NCBI GenBank assembly: GCA_015680685.1
Contig: MNCI01023373.1
Location: 211,954 to 275,953, forward strand
Reading direction: 5' to 3'
Length of the DNA: 64,000 bases
Origin: Gnetum montanum
Lineage: Eukaryota > Streptophyta > Gnetopsida > Gnetales > Gnetaceae
Part shown: positions 22,606-33,801 of the stretch, piece after piece
Position numbering within the stretch: the first letter of the stretch is position 1
How the letters are laid out: each line of letters opens with the position of its first letter
The notes under the pieces: generated by a model
Told to the model about the DNA's origin: nothing
The model's database searches: none
The model's input: only the letters and a program-made list of their open reading frames with translations
Translations under genes and position numbers: made by a program

Positions 22606-24975
22606 ATGAATTTTAAACAACCTTCATCATCTACTCCAAGCACACTTTTTGTCTTGCCTACTCAATAAGAAAATAGGATTGATCACCCTCCCAATCCTGT
22701 CATGCTGAAGTTAAGGCAATCTCTTGGGTTATGCAACCAAGAACCTAAATATACTAAACTTAATGATGAGTAGTACAACTTAATCTATATGAAGGTCAAA
22801 GAAAGCCTATTCATAGACTGCATGAACATGGAAGTAAAGCAAGGTGATGAACTCATCCACTAAAATGGATGGAAGTACATCCCTTCCTCCATTGACTTCA
22901 TCCCACTTACTAAATCTTTCTAGTGTATCATACCAGCTCATTTGAATGAGTGAGAATGAAGTGAGGATAGATTATGAGGAGCCCTTGCAAAGAGAGTAGG
23001 ATGATTTTGAATCTTGTTCTAAGTATGAGAACTCCTTTCATATCTCCTTCCAGCAAAGAACCCCTAGTCTAGTCATCCCACAATCTTGTACACCTATCTC
23101 CCTCAAGATAGTTATAGCCCCAGTGTCATCTCCTAGGTCAACACCTATGGTGGAAACACATCAAAAATAGTACACATGCCAAGATTTAGTACCTCTAGTA
23201 AACTTGCCCTTTGTGACATTTTCATAACCTACTTAGTCATCCTTGCTAGTAACCATCATGCCTACGTAGCCCTATGTGCACATCATGCATATCCCTCAGC
23301 GACAAACAACTCAAGCATCTTACACTCTACTTGTCTCATTAGCTCCATCCACAGTGGTCCAATCCACACATGTGTAGTTGGCCCCAACCACTATGTCTAT
23401 GGAATAATCAATGTAGCAAGTATCCCAAGTGGCCCCACAACCTACAGCTAGGTCATGGACCATGCAACCAACACACTAGGTAGCACAACTAATGCAACTT
23501 GCTATTGCATCCCAAGGATTAGATTAGGCATTCTAGCTTATCCAAACCTTAATAGAAGAGGTCAAGTGGCTTAAGGCTACCTCCTTTAAAATAGTTCACA
23601 TGGTGGAATTTTACTTGAATGATCCTATAAGTCTTACTATTCCACCACTAACTCTCCCAATTAGAATCTTTCTTTCTCACTTCACTAAGTCAAAATAAGA
23701 CCATACAAGATGTAGCAAACGCCAACAAGGACCCAACCAACATGGCCTATAAGAACTTACATGCCAAAAGGAAAATGATAAGGGGAAACAAAATACAACT
23801 ATGTAAACTATGGCCAATGAGGCCAAAAGAACTATCCAAAGACAATAGCCATTACACCCAAGGCCCTAGAAAATGACAAAACTACTGGTTCTAGTCCAAC
23901 AACCAAGCATCCTACATCATCAGTTGCAATAATGTAAGTAGCTATAATGCCAAACTTTGAGCGCAAGGATCACTCAAAGTATATCCCACTGCATCTTAAA
24001 CCTTTGGATCTCTTGGACCAATTGCTCAAGGCTAGATTAGTATAAGTAGATGTCCAAGGATGCTTGTAAAAGATAGGAAAAATGTTGTGAGCTCTTGAGG
24101 AACCCCATGCTAGCATCCCTGAATGAGCTACCAGTACTAAAAAAATTTAGGCTAGATAAGTTTTATCACTATCACCAATTTCCTAGGCACAACATTGACT
24201 TTTGCATGGTCCTACAGGATTATCTACAATCGATGATTGATAGAGGCAAGTTGGTGCTTGATGCTACCAAAAAAATGAGGCATCAAAACCAATCCATGAG
24301 GATATACAAAGATCCCTTGAACATAGATGATGTAGGGTACATCATCAACGGTATTAACATTAATGATAACCCAAAACCAATGCAATGGCCATTTGTGATC
24401 CATGTGTCCTCTGGCAATGTAGGGGCTCCCTTGGCCCCCATGAGTTTAAGGTTCCCTTTCATTGTCAGACTGTTAGCTCAAGCACCTACAATACCCTTCA
24501 TGTTCAAAGATCCCCAACATGTTGTAGCATTAATAGTTCAGCCACCCTTCATCATTAGGATGCTGCAACATGCTAACCCTGCACCTACTAGAACTCTAGT
24601 GGTGGGTAATGCATTACCTCCTTCTTTCCTAAGAACCAATCCTATGAGTAACACCAATAGACCATCTAGGTGGTAACCTAGAAGGCCTAATGAGTGTCTA
24701 GTTGATAAGATGATTAGATAACATTAGGAGCAAAAGGCACTAGGTCCACCAAAACTAGTACCCCTATTTGCAATGCCCATGGCTGAAACAACTGAAAAGG
24801 CCATCACTAGCAAGCTAAAATTGGGCATTAAGGCCTCCAAACAAGTCAAAAAAACTAAGCCTAAGTTTCCTCCACAAGACATCTATCTCTTAGGTTACAT
24901 GGAGGAGGTTAAGGCTAACAAAATGGTAGACACTAGCAAGGAATTCCTAGATGCACTAACCGAGGTGAAGTAAGC
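22606..24975 (+). pseudogene. E2 gag, degenerate, capsid core apparently deleted
   Basis: The ATG at 22606 opens MNFKQPSSSTPSTLFVLPTQ. WKYIPSSIDFIPLTKSF follows near 22870. The middle is a Pro/Ser/His-rich linker, and ISLTIPPLTLPIRIFLSHFTK near 23625 matches the segment just before the capsid core of the E3 gag. The core itself, which in E3 starts with YDGEGDPNAH, is not found and seems deleted. A well kept open frame at 24095-24676 then holds FYHYHQFPRHNIDFCMVLQD and LVLDATKKMRHQNQSM, corresponding to FHQFPGHNTxxC-type sequence at the end of Tat gag proteins. A basic stretch (KLKLGIKASKQVKKTKPK) lies at about 24800. Many stops and frame changes occur. Confidence 0.7.
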
Positions 24976-25194
24976 CTTAAAGTAAAAAAAAAAAACATAA
25001 TGTTGAGCCTATATGACCTGATTATACCTCACCTACCCAACATGACATGCTAGTTTAGATTTTAACCTCCATTCTTGTCATAAAGGACATCCTAGCAAAT
25101 GAGCATTCCATCCATGCTATGATGTTGATTCTTGTACTATAGGAATTGAGTTCAACAACCCTTGTTTTCTGTGATGAGGTGATCAAGGTTGATC

Positions 25195-25740
25195 CTAAGA
25201 AGGGTTATGTCATCATAGAGTTCATCACAATACATGTTTGATACTGAAAAATTTGTAGGATGCATGTTGATGAAGGGGCAACAACAAATGTGATCCTATA
25301 CACCATCATTAACAAACTAGACCTCATAGAGTAGATCAAACCTACAAAGACAATGTGCCTAAAATTCTTCAATGGGTCATGCATCATCATTAGAGGGACC
25401 ATCAGACTAGCTTTCATGGTAGGGGAAGAATTTCCCACTACTACTGAGTCCATCATTGTAGAGGAAATGCCAAGCATGAACCTGACATCCTGTGAATAGT
25501 GTGACTACCCCATAAGACCTTTAGTCATTATGGATAGAAACTCATCAATCTCCTCTAAGGGGTCTTGTCACTATGTGTTCATAAATAGGTTCTTGATCCA
25601 TGTTTTGGATAGTTTTTTGTGATCCTACACCACCCAATGCCCACTGTCACATACAACCAAAAGCTCTATGAACCTTTGCAAATACAGTGCAAAGCATGCA
25701 AAGTGAACATGGAATATTTCTTGGATGTTAAATCATAGCC
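25195..25740 (+). pseudogene. E2 aspartic protease, degenerate
   Basis: The plus strand reads MHVDEGATTNVILYTIINKL, which aligns by eye with HVNDGATTNVISFPIIDKL in E3. DEGA or DGA stands at the retropepsin D-S/T-G-A active site. FNGSCIIIRGTIRL and IIVEEMPSMNLT follow, as in E3 (RILVKGTVHV, IVVKEMPRFNL). It lies between gag and the antisense gene. Confidence 0.7.
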
Positions 25741-25774
25741 TAAAGATCTCTACATGTAAGCAGGTAGTAATTTA

Positions 25775-26290
25775 GGTAGACGAGTTGAACCTTGTGCCCT
25801 CTAGCAGCACCTCTTTCATCACACATACCTACTCCACCCCAAGGATCTTCCCTTGAAAGAGAAACTTAGCAAAAGCATGTAAGCAAAAAGGCAGGTAGAG
25901 CTTTGATACCTTAGGCACAAGCACATCCTTAATTGGTATGTCCTTGTAAGGGAAAATGATAGGTACACATGAAAAAGCACATAAGCTAAAGCTTAGACAC
26001 ATATGTGGCACAAACGGGATGTGAGATAGAGGTGGCACCATAAGCATCTCATCAATGTTACTCATACTAGTAGCCCATTCCTCATCCAACTAGTCATGGA
26101 TCTTGCATCACTAATATAACCTCATGTAGCGGGCAAGGTAAACCACCAAATCATACCCCGCCTACTCAAGCATAGCTTCCTAAAGATTCGAGCTAGAAGA
26201 GAGCACCTCCAAGGTAGTTTGGGTTAAGGCTAGAGCATCCACCTCATCATGTAGACCCTCCTCATCAACTTTGAATCTAGCATTAGGCAT
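25775..26290 (-). pseudogene. Antisense gene of E2, middle part
   Basis: The minus strand, opposite to E2, reads RFKVDEEGLHDEVDALAL, LDEEWATSMSNIDEMLMV and then YLPFCLHAFAKFLFQGKILG followed by VMKEVLLEGTRFNSST. Each block has a counterpart in the E3 antisense gene: KFYIDDDGVHDQPGELAI, LDKKWREPFK, YLVFHAYAFPQLLTQGKVLE and VMQEFIEEGARYNWSEF. E2 lacks the segment that E3 has at about 35473-35740, so it carries an internal deletion. The upstream part of this gene continues beyond the E3 insertion at 44960-45310. Stops make it non-functional. Confidence 0.7.
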
Positions 26291-26294
26291 GAGC

Positions 26295-26448
26295 CATTAA
26301 CAAGATAACATGAACAAGTCATAAAAACTTACTATGTAGCCATGAAAGCACTTACCCTTTAGCATAGTAGATAGTTCTAGGTAGGTTTTGGAATAGGGTG
26401 TGCACTCACAACACAATGAATAGGGTGTTTCTTTCATTATCACAATTG
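26295..26448. other. Noncoding stretch of E2 up to the E3 insertion
   Basis: I see no coding match here. On the minus strand it would be an intron of the antisense gene, lying between the FCP1-like exon (44960-45310) and the exon starting near 26290. E3 inserted at its right end. Confidence 0.35.
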
Positions 26449-26453
26449 AACCC
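26449..26453. repeat. Left target-site duplication of E3 (AACCC)
   Basis: AACCC precedes the left LTR of E3 and recurs directly after the right LTR at 44950-44954. Confidence 0.85.
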
Positions 26454-28169
26454 TATAGTGATCGAAAACGTCGGCAGGTGGAAGAACACCGGGGATTGGT
26501 GGGTGCGATAGTTCCAACCCCGTATCCATGGGAGGGCCGTGCTGGGTGTGTACGGACATGGGGTGCCCTGAACAGTCTGGTCAATTAGACAGGGACTTAC
26601 ATCAGTGTCAATATAGCCTTTTGCAATGTAAATAATTCAAAATGCGAGATAATGCTTAAGGGTAAATGAAGCAGGGGAGAAATTGTAAAAATGGGATAGT
26701 AATACGAAGTAATGATTAAAGGTGAATAAGATAGAAAATAATGCAAAAATGAGACAACAAATGAGAGATAAAGTAAAATATGGTTAGAAACATGCACTAC
26801 TCCAAGCTACAAACTCTCTTGGTCAGGGTGGATACAATCGGCTCCACAGCATGACAGAGTGCAGAAATCCAGAGGGTAACCAAGGCATGCCAAGCAAAAA
26901 GAGCTATGCACTTGGATGTGGACTCATGTACAAACAATGCGAGGTTCTACCAAGGTGGTAGAACGGAGATGGGGACCTCATGCCAGCCGAGAAAGACTCA
27001 CTATCTACAATGTTAGATAGATGACTTTGATATTACAATGCTAGAGAGAGGGGAAATCTTTGTTTCAGAGCTTCAAAGTTTCCATCACTTAGAAGTTGTC
27101 TTCTTCAAGAAAGATGTGAAATCTTTTGAAATTGACAACTTTAAAAATTTTGGACCTTTCCAAATTGTGGGTGCTTCTCAAAATTGCCAGCTAGTTACAT
27201 GCTATTTGCTAGGATATTTATAGGGATAAAGGTAAGTGAAAGGGGGTGATTTGAATGCTATGTGCCACAGGCCTGTGTCATCTTATTGGCATCACTTGAG
27301 CCATCTATGATCGTTGGGCCTACAAGACCATTGAGATGTGAACCTGCCATGCAATAACTACAATCCTACCATGTTGTAATCTCACCGTCAGCATCTGGAG
27401 ACATGTGCCAACGGTCCGATTAGGTGGAGTGCATTGATGTTGCACAACCACTTGTATGCCTTGCTATGCTTTGTGACATAGCATGATTGGTGTAGCATAG
27501 CACTTTGTCATGCATTTTTCTATATGTCACATGCTTGCTACGCTATGCTACACTACGTAGCATAGCAACATTCCTTAGTCGCGAAAGTTTACTGATTTGT
27601 AAACCTTGTCTCCTGTGATGCAATTCTTGCCAACTCCATTGACTCTGCCTTTCAAACTACCTTATGTCTATTTCACAGGATTGCTACGCCTTGTTGTGCC
27701 ATGTAGCTCAGTGTAGCATAGAAACAGACATGGTCTGCCACTTCCTGACGGAAAGGGACATCACTGCAAAACTTAAAATTGGGCGAGGGAAGTGGGTAGT
27801 GAAGTCGTTGCCATGCTATGCTGTGTGATGTCACATAGTGTAGCACTTTGTTACGCCATTGTATTCTGAAGCTTGCTACACTACATAGCATAGCAGGCTT
27901 CGTGACTTAGAAAACTTGCTGAACTATTTCTTGCGCATCCAGAATGTTGTTGCTGATTCTGCACACTATTTTTGAGTAGGCTACCAGCTGTTTAGGCTAC
28001 TTTGGTGGGTAGGTAGGATGGTATAGAAGCTATCCATGATCAAGTAGAAAATTTCCTAAATTGGCCAGCTTGGACTCAGAACGTTCTTTTCCCGATGAAC
28101 TACCATAGTGCTGCGCGGATTGTAAGAGCCTGGTGAAGCAAGATGACCTTGCATTTTTAGGGTGTTTCA
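26454..28169 (-). repeat. 3' LTR of E3
   Basis: Direct partner of 43210-44949. Shared landmarks are ACATGGGAGGGCC-type sequence near the left edge, CAGAAATCCNGAGGGTAACCAAGG, CTACCAAGGTGGTAGAA, CCAGCCGAGA, the TATA region at 27214-27223 and several GCTATGCTACG words around 27440-27900. In sense orientation it begins TGAAACACCC. The terminal dinucleotide at the left edge has mutated from TG to TA. Confidence 0.92.
27214..27223 (-). promoter_or_regulatory. TATA box in the E3 3' LTR
   Basis: On the minus strand CCCTATAAATATCC, the same sequence and relative place as at 43971-43980 in the 5' LTR and close to the E2 LTR TATA. Confidence 0.6.
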
Positions 28170-28185
28170 TTGAACCCTCTTTGTC
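28170..28185 (-). other. E3 polypurine tract
   Basis: On the minus strand ACAAAGAGGGTTCAA abuts the TGAAACAC start of the 3' LTR. E2 has ACAAAGAGGGGCTAA in the same place (56431-56445), so the tract is conserved between the two. Confidence 0.8.
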
Positions 28186-28446
28186 AATGTCTAGAGAATA
28201 GGCTAGATGGACATTGACAAAGAATTTGAAATAGCTTAGCAGGTGAAATGCTAAGGTTATCTCTTGGTGAGTGTTGAGATGTCGCTTGGCCGCGCTTGAG
28301 AGTGTTGCATTGGTTTTGCTAAGGTTAAGGTAGAGAGAAACGATGATGTTTAGCCGAGTCCCTCGTCAAAGTTCTCTGAGGGGCTCATTTGGATTTTCAT
28401 CTTTGGCTAGCGCTGTTCTTCAACCTCCTATAGGTAGGTGTCCCCT

Positions 28447-28938
28447 TCATAGGATGAGTTGCATTATATCCATGGAGGGTTCTGACTTGCCTATAGAAAC
28501 CTTCCACATGGCAAGATGTGTTACACATGTGTTGGAGTCTACACTCTCAAGTAGCCATGTTAGTTGAGGCACACGCTTCACGATGCTGTAACGTTTGCTA
28601 TTGTAGCTAGATGCATTTGCGGGGACAAGGTCTTGCTGGCTGCTGGCATTGTTGTTACTCTTGGGAACCATTGCTATTGTGAGATGCACAAAGCAGGAAA
28701 ATAGTGGCCCTAGTAATTCCAACATGGAGGAGCTGGGAGCAGATGCCCTGGAATCCCTACTAAGGGTTTGCATTCCTGGTTCAGCCATGGGATTAGTTTC
28801 CACATAGCTCACGTCGTGCAAGCCCAGGCGTTTGCAGGGAGCTAGAGCAACAATATTGTGGCTGGGCCACAATACTTCTGGCACTCCATATGTGAGAGCT
28901 AACCCAAGAAATACCATCAAGGTGATGGGCCATGGCAA
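28447..28938 (-). CDS. Hypothetical 163-codon open frame between E3 integrase and 3' LTR
   Basis: This frame is unbroken from MPWPITLMVFLGLALTYG to the stop, in the sense direction of E3, in a region where the other coding parts have frequent stops. The N-terminus is hydrophobic (ITLMVFLGLALTY) and would pass as a signal anchor. The middle is Ser/Asn/Pro-rich (RASAPSSSMLELLG), and the end has no feature I recognise. It resembles no envelope or known accessory protein. It could be chance: the sequence here is less AT-rich, which lengthens random frames. I give it low weight as a gene. Confidence 0.25.
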   Translation of the reverse strand: MPWPITLMVFLGLALTYGVPEVLWPSHNIVALAPCKRLGLHDVSYVETNPMAEPGMQTLSRDSRASAPSSSMLELLGPLFSCFVHLTIAMVPKSNNNASSQQDLVPANASSYNSKRYSIVKRVPQLTWLLESVDSNTCVTHLAMWKVSIGKSEPSMDIMQLIL

Positions 28939-29154
28939 CGATAGGCTTCGAGGGTTAGCATGAAGCCATACATCGTCTTTGGAGAGTTACCATGATGCTA
29001 AGGGTGGCGGCATCACATATGTTCTAGACCATGTTCTCAGTGTGTCGTGAATGGCATTCCAGAGTTATGACATCCCACCCACTTGTTAGCATCACATCCA
29101 CTCGTTCGGTGTGTATCTGGTGCTAGTGCATGTTGGGGATGCGATACGAACCCA

Positions 29155-29440
29155 ATTTAAGGTCTTGGTAGACCGTGTGCTGGTTTAAGGTACCAGTGGC
29201 CTGCTATGCTGGTTTAAGGTCCCAGTAGATCGTACATGCCAGTTTTACATCGTAGTGGACGTGCAATGCCATTTTATAGTCATAGTGGATTAACAGTGCC
29301 ATTTTTATGTCGTAGCGGATAGTTGCTTCTAGTTTAACGTCATCGAGAACACTACTCGATGCTGCTAGTTTATCATCATTGTGGATGCTGCCTAGTGTGA
29401 CTGGTAGTTTATCATTGTAGTGGACGGTGCTTGTTGTTGC
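29155..29440 (-). repeat. TTAAACTAGC-type tandem array in the E3 3' untranslated region
   Basis: On the plus strand, words of the form GCTAGTTTA or GCCAGTTTTA recur about eight times at 30-40-bp spacing, each followed by a short dyad such as GGTCTTGGTAGACC or by GTCATAGTGGA. In E3 sense this is CCACTATGAC-NNN-TAAACTAGC. The same design is found downstream of pol in E2 (50480-50870, 54960-55060) and on both sides of the antisense gene (33050-33460, 38330-38540). Confidence 0.7.
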
Positions 29441-29454
29441 TGTTGCACTTCAGA

Positions 29455-30592
29455 CATAGTATGGCTTGAGGTACGTGTGGTTCATCGGATTGGCAAACTC
29501 ATTGTCGTCCATGTCTGTAAATTTGAAGGCTCCATTTCCAAAGATTTTAGTGACCACGTAAGGTCCATCCCAGTTGGTTGAGAATTTACTCATGTGCTCA
29601 TGGATGACCTTGAGCATGAGGTCTCCCTTCTGTACTGGCCATCGATGCGAGTCTGCATGGTTCTTCTGTTGTTATTTATTCTGATAGTGCTCGATTTGTC
29701 TCACCGTATACACATGTTCCTCCTCCACTGAGTCGAGGTTGATGGTTCGTGATTTGTTGCTCTGGGCTTCGCTCATGACATCGGACAGGATCATCCGAAG
29801 TGAGGGTACCTGCAACTCAAGAGGCAATACAGCTTTAGATTCATAAACAAGACTGTAAGGGGTCTTACTCATCGTAGTTCTGCAAGTCATTCAGTAGGCC
29901 CAGAGGACATAGATTATCTGCTTGTGCCACCGTCTCTTGCTATTGTTAAGTATCCACTTTAGCAAGTTGATGATGGACTTATTTGTAGCCTCCCCCTACC
30001 CATTCACCTACCGATAATAAGGGGAAGAAAATGATTGTTTAATGCCTAGATTTCTACAGAAGGTTCAAGTTTCCATACTGCTAAACTATGGCCCATTGTC
30101 GATCACAATAGTCATCAGAAGCCCAAACCTAGTTACGATGTTATCGAGTATGAAATGGTAGATTTGCTGGGACATCATTTTCCTCAAGGGAATAGCTTCC
30201 ACCCACTTAGTAATGTACTCTGTGGTAGTGATAATGAAGCTATGTCCTATGGAGGACTTAGCTGTGATAAGCCCTATGATGTCTAGTCCCCATTGTTGGA
30301 AGGGCCACGTGATTTGTGTTGGGTGCAGGTCTATAGGTGCTATGTGTATGAGATTTGCATATCTCTGGCATGTGTCACATGTCTTGACTTTTGACAAGAA
30401 GTCATGCTCCATGTAGGTCCAATAGTACCCTAAACGTCTGATTTTCATAGCCATAGCCCTGGGTGCTATGTATCCATCGCACAACCCTTCATGAACCTCA
30501 TTAACTACCTTTTGTGCTTGCTCACCATCCACCCATGCCAACAATATCCCATCATAGGATCGTCGGCATAGGGCATCATTTTCCATGAGCAC
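29455..30592 (-). pseudogene. E3 integrase, nearly complete but broken
   Basis: In sense order the zinc-binding N-terminus shows VHEGLCDGYIAPRAMAMKI and, further on, VKTCDTCQRYANL (HHCC). The core begins WGLDIIGLI, continues FIITTTEYITKWVEAIPL and reaches TIVIDNGP, which carries the second catalytic Asp (about 30095). After a break comes YSLVYESKAVLPLELQVPSL, then the C-terminal fold with KFSTNWDGPYVVTKIFGNGA and a final NHTYLKPYYV with its stop near 29455. E2 has the same blocks. The enzyme would insert the element DNA, producing the 5-bp duplications seen here. Confidence 0.8.
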
Positions 30593-30598
30593 GTATCT

Positions 30599-31290
30599 CT
30601 AAGCACACTTGCGGATTGCATCTCTCTGAGCCGATGTCAATCCACTTGGGGGTTCGCCATGCTGTAAATAAGCTTTAATGTTATCGTACCACCCTAGGGT
30701 ATCCGTAGCATCGACAGAGGCCACGTGTTCTTCCTGAGTGATGGGCTCAATACATTCTGTAATCATAGTTGGCAGGTTTTCCAAAGAATGTGATGGGATG
30801 TTTAATGCAAGGGTAGCTAGGGCATCTGCTATGGTGTTCTCGTTATGTGGCACGTGTTGCACATCAGTGGTCACGAATTGCTTCAGTAGGATTTTTGCTA
30901 GGTCATAGTAGGGTTGCAGGTGCATAGCCTTGCAGGCGTAGACTTTGATGATTTGATTCATGACTAGTTGTGAATCTCCCTAGATCGCTAGATGTTGTAT
31001 ACGTAGCGCATAGGTAGTTAAGAGGCCTCTGATTAGCCCCTTGTATTCTACCATGTTGTTGGTGCAAGGGAACATAAATTGATAAGTGGATGGGTGCATT
31101 TCCCCAGAGGAGAATGTGATCATGGCAGCGACACTACCTCCTCATGTGGTTGAATTGCCATCGAAGTGTAAGGTTGCCTCAAAATGTGACAGGACAATGG
31201 AAAAATTGCTAACGTATTCATCTGGGAACTTGGGATTTATGGTTGCCTGGTCGTTGACTAGCAAGACTGTAAGTTAGGTTGCTATGGCTT
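30599..31290 (-). pseudogene. E3 archaeal-type second RNase H
   Basis: Downstream of the first RNase H, the minus strand reads ATLHFDGNSTT and a CTNNMVEYKGLIRGLLTTYA block, then GDSQLVMNQIIKVYACKAMH and NTIADALATLALNIP. These match the four acidic-residue blocks of the archaeal-type RNase H that Tat/Ogre elements acquired: D in FDG, E in EY, D in GDS and D in ADA. One stop is visible before GDSQLV. This domain is the clearest sign of the lineage of E3. Confidence 0.8.
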
Positions 31291-31306
31291 GATCCTTTAT
31301 CAACAA

Positions 31307-31699
31307 TTAACTTACATAGCATAGGTCGAAATCCACGATTATTTCCTTCCATGGGGTGATCCTGCTACTTTCGTACAAGTTGCTTATGATAGCCTGAAGT
31401 ATTTTGCTTTTGCAAATGATGTTGGTTGTGCTACGAAATAGGTAATGCCACCACTCTTTTTGTGCAAACACTAAGGCTAGGTAGTTCCTCTCCAGGTCAT
31501 TGTACTTTTCCTCGTATGCTATTAGTGCGTGGCTCAAGTAATACATTGGTATCTCAAAACCATCGTCCTACTTCTGACATAGCAGTGTTGCTATCGATGT
31601 GTCAGAGGTAGCAAGGTATATGAAGAAAGGCTTGTCCCTTTGCAGTGGGTGCAACATTGGGAGGTGCGAGAGCTCTTTCTTCAAGTTGTCGGAGGCTTG
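31307..31699 (-). pseudogene. E3 first (standard) RNase H
   Basis: The segment MYYLSHALIAYEEKYNDLER fits the usual SRALxxAExxYxxxEK helix, preceded on the minus strand by the strand that follows the reverse transcriptase connection. LALVFAQKEWWHYLF and ICKSKILQAIISNLYESS follow as expected. The catalytic set looks incomplete, which is common where a second RNase H is present. Confidence 0.7.
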
Positions 31700-32590
31700 T
31701 TAACACTGGGCTGTCCACTCGAAGTCAACCCCCTTCTTTAAAAGATGTTGCATGGGGTGTAACTTGTTGAACAACTTTGCTATAAACCTCCGAATGAATT
31801 GCACTCTACCTTGTAAACCACATAACTCCATAAGGTTTGTGGGAGGTGCTAGGTTGATGATGGCCTTGACTTTGTCTGGGTCCACTCGTATTCTGGCCTT
31901 CGATACTACAAACCCTAACATGCGTCCAATCTTTACTCCAAAGATGCACTTCTTAGGATTGAGATGTAAGTCGTGCATTTGGCAGCACTTGAGGACTACC
32001 CCTAGATCACGTGGGTGATTAGCTACCTCTTTGGACTTAACCGCTATATCATCTATGTAATCGTTTAACATTTCTAGGATGTAGTCACTAAAAATGTAGG
32101 TCATGGCTCACTGGTAGGTTGCACCATCATTCTTGAGCCTAAAAAGCATCATGGTATAGCAGAAGGTTCCCCATGGAGTCATGAAGGTTGCTGACAACTA
32201 GTGCTCTGGGTTGATAAGGATTTGGTTGTATCTGGAGAAGCCATCCGTGAAGGATAGCAAAGCATGACCAGCCATGGTGTCGATGAGTTGATTAATGCTC
32301 GGGAGTGGGAAGTTATCTTTGATCATTTTCTTGTTCAAGTCTCGAAATTCTATATAGATTTATATCCCTCCTGTTTTCTTCAAAACTACAACGATGTTGG
32401 ACACCCACTCTAAATAGTCGACCATGGGGATGAAACCTGCTCGGTACAACTTAGTGATTTCATCTCTCATACCTAGTATGATTTTTGGCTTAATACTACG
32501 CATCTTTTGCTTGACTGCCTTTACGTGTGGGTCTAGGATGATGTTATGCTGAATCATTCGCTGATCCAGACTCGGCATGTTGCTATACAA
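31700..32590 (-). pseudogene. E3 reverse transcriptase, broken
   Basis: The minus strand opens with LDPHVKAVKQKMRSIKPKI and EITKLYRAGFIPMVDYLEWV, then VVVLKKTGG, the standard start of the fingers. After a broken stretch that still shows the palm entry, the second half carries LNDYIDDIAVKSKEVANHPR with the active site at about 32048-32059, then LNPKKCIFGVKIGRMLGFVV and the thumb and connection (FIRRFIAKLFNKLHPMQHLL). YIDDxxVKS is the form typical of Tat-type elements. It is disrupted around 32105-32360. Confidence 0.85.
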
Positions 32591-32599
32591 CTATGAAAA

Positions 32600-33040
32600 A
32601 ACATCGATGTGATCCTACAAACTTTTAACTATGCCTTCATGTATTTGTGTGTCTAGGAGGGAGCTAAGTCTTAACATATTTACCTCCCTTTTTGATGTGG
32701 TCATGGGTATCTCGACAAGATGATCATTGGTTACATCCCCAACCTCTAAATCTAGGGCTTTGACCAGGTGTCAGGGCCAATCCTAGGATGCTTCTAAGGC
32801 TTCTATAGTGTTAATGGTAGTTGACCCCAAGTTGATCATGTTAGGATTCAACTTTCTCGTGAGCTTGCCTTGTGGCTCTGCTAACATTAAAGGAGTGGAA
32901 AGGGCATGATGGATTCCCATCTCTTGCTTGACCTGCCATCAAAGATGAAAGCCTGGGTAAGGATCATCAGAGATTGTGTGAAATGCAAATCTGCAAAGCA
33001 ACACCGAGATGTGACTTGCTAAGTAAGGTGATGTAAAGAT
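32600..33040 (-). other. E3 stretch between antisense gene and reverse transcriptase
   Basis: In E3 sense this would be the linker in front of the reverse transcriptase. Acidic and hydrophobic codon runs are hinted at between 32640 and 32900, but I cannot place a domain. It is probably the pol linker, decayed. Confidence 0.35.
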
Positions 33041-33049
33041 TGAAAGTTT

Positions 33050-33460
33050 GCTAGTTTAAGGTCGTCGCAGACTGCCAAGGTTCAAGAGTGTAGAGTTGCT
33101 AGTGGATTGTGTGCCTGTCGATATGCCAATGCCAAACCGCTAGTTTAGTATCATCTCGAATTGCCATATTACGACATGCAAAATCTTGATATGCAAAATA
33201 ATGATAAAAAGAAGGATATTGCAAGTACAAGAGGTATCGAACTACCAATGTGGGAATGAATACATCAAACTACTAGAAAATGTGATACCTCCTATGTTGA
33301 ACCGTATGAGGTAACTGCTAATGTAAGGATGTAGTTAGTTTAACTTCATTGCAGACTGCGAACGTTACGGGTTGAAACTACTATTTTAGGGTTCTTTTAG
33401 ACCCTAAAGGATGCAACTACACTAGGCTCATTAGTTTAAGGTCTTTTCGGACCCTTAATC
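33050..33460. repeat. GCTAGTTTAAGGTC-type repeats before the antisense gene promoter
   Basis: Copies such as GCTAGTTTAAGGTCGTCGCA, GCTAGTTTAGTATCATCTCG, TTAGTTTAACTTCATTGCAG and TTAGTTTAAGGTCTTTTCGG occur at 60-170-bp spacing. Several contain a small hairpin (GGTC-TTTTC-GGACC). The array belongs to the same family as the 3' untranslated arrays of E2 and E3. Confidence 0.6.
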
Positions 33461-33642
33461 AAAAACAAATATTATTATATTTTTTTCTTTATCTTCGAGA
33501 AGGCGAGTAGTTGGCTTGAAGCATGTCAAGGTTTAAATGCTAATAGTGTCATGATGTCGTGGCAAGCATGCTACGTTGCACGGCATGCTCTGCATTACTT
33601 AGAGAGAGAAAGAGGTAAGTTTCTCCATCTTACCCTTATGGC

Positions 33643-33650
33643 TATAAATA
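33643..33650 (+). promoter_or_regulatory. TATA box of the E3 antisense gene
   Basis: GGCTATAAATAGGGG is a near-ideal plant TATA box. It lies about 150 bp upstream of the first ATG of the antisense gene (33802, context ACCATGG) and points with that gene, against E3. A transcript start around 33675-33685 is expected. Confidence 0.65.
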
Positions 33651-33801
33651 GGGGTTAAACGCAGGTAATTTTGCTATTTCCACCGTAAGAGTGCAGAACC
33701 CTAATCGGAGAATTCAACGATTTTGGAGCATGGAGCAGTTGTGTTGATCAACTAGTGGGAAAAATTTCTACAGTGAAGGTCATAAATTTGCAAGTAGGAC
33801 C

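Noticed and set aside
28343-28567. A 74-codon plus-strand frame near the E3 3' end
   Set aside because: It overlaps the longer sense-strand frame at 28447-28938 and has no recognisable feature.
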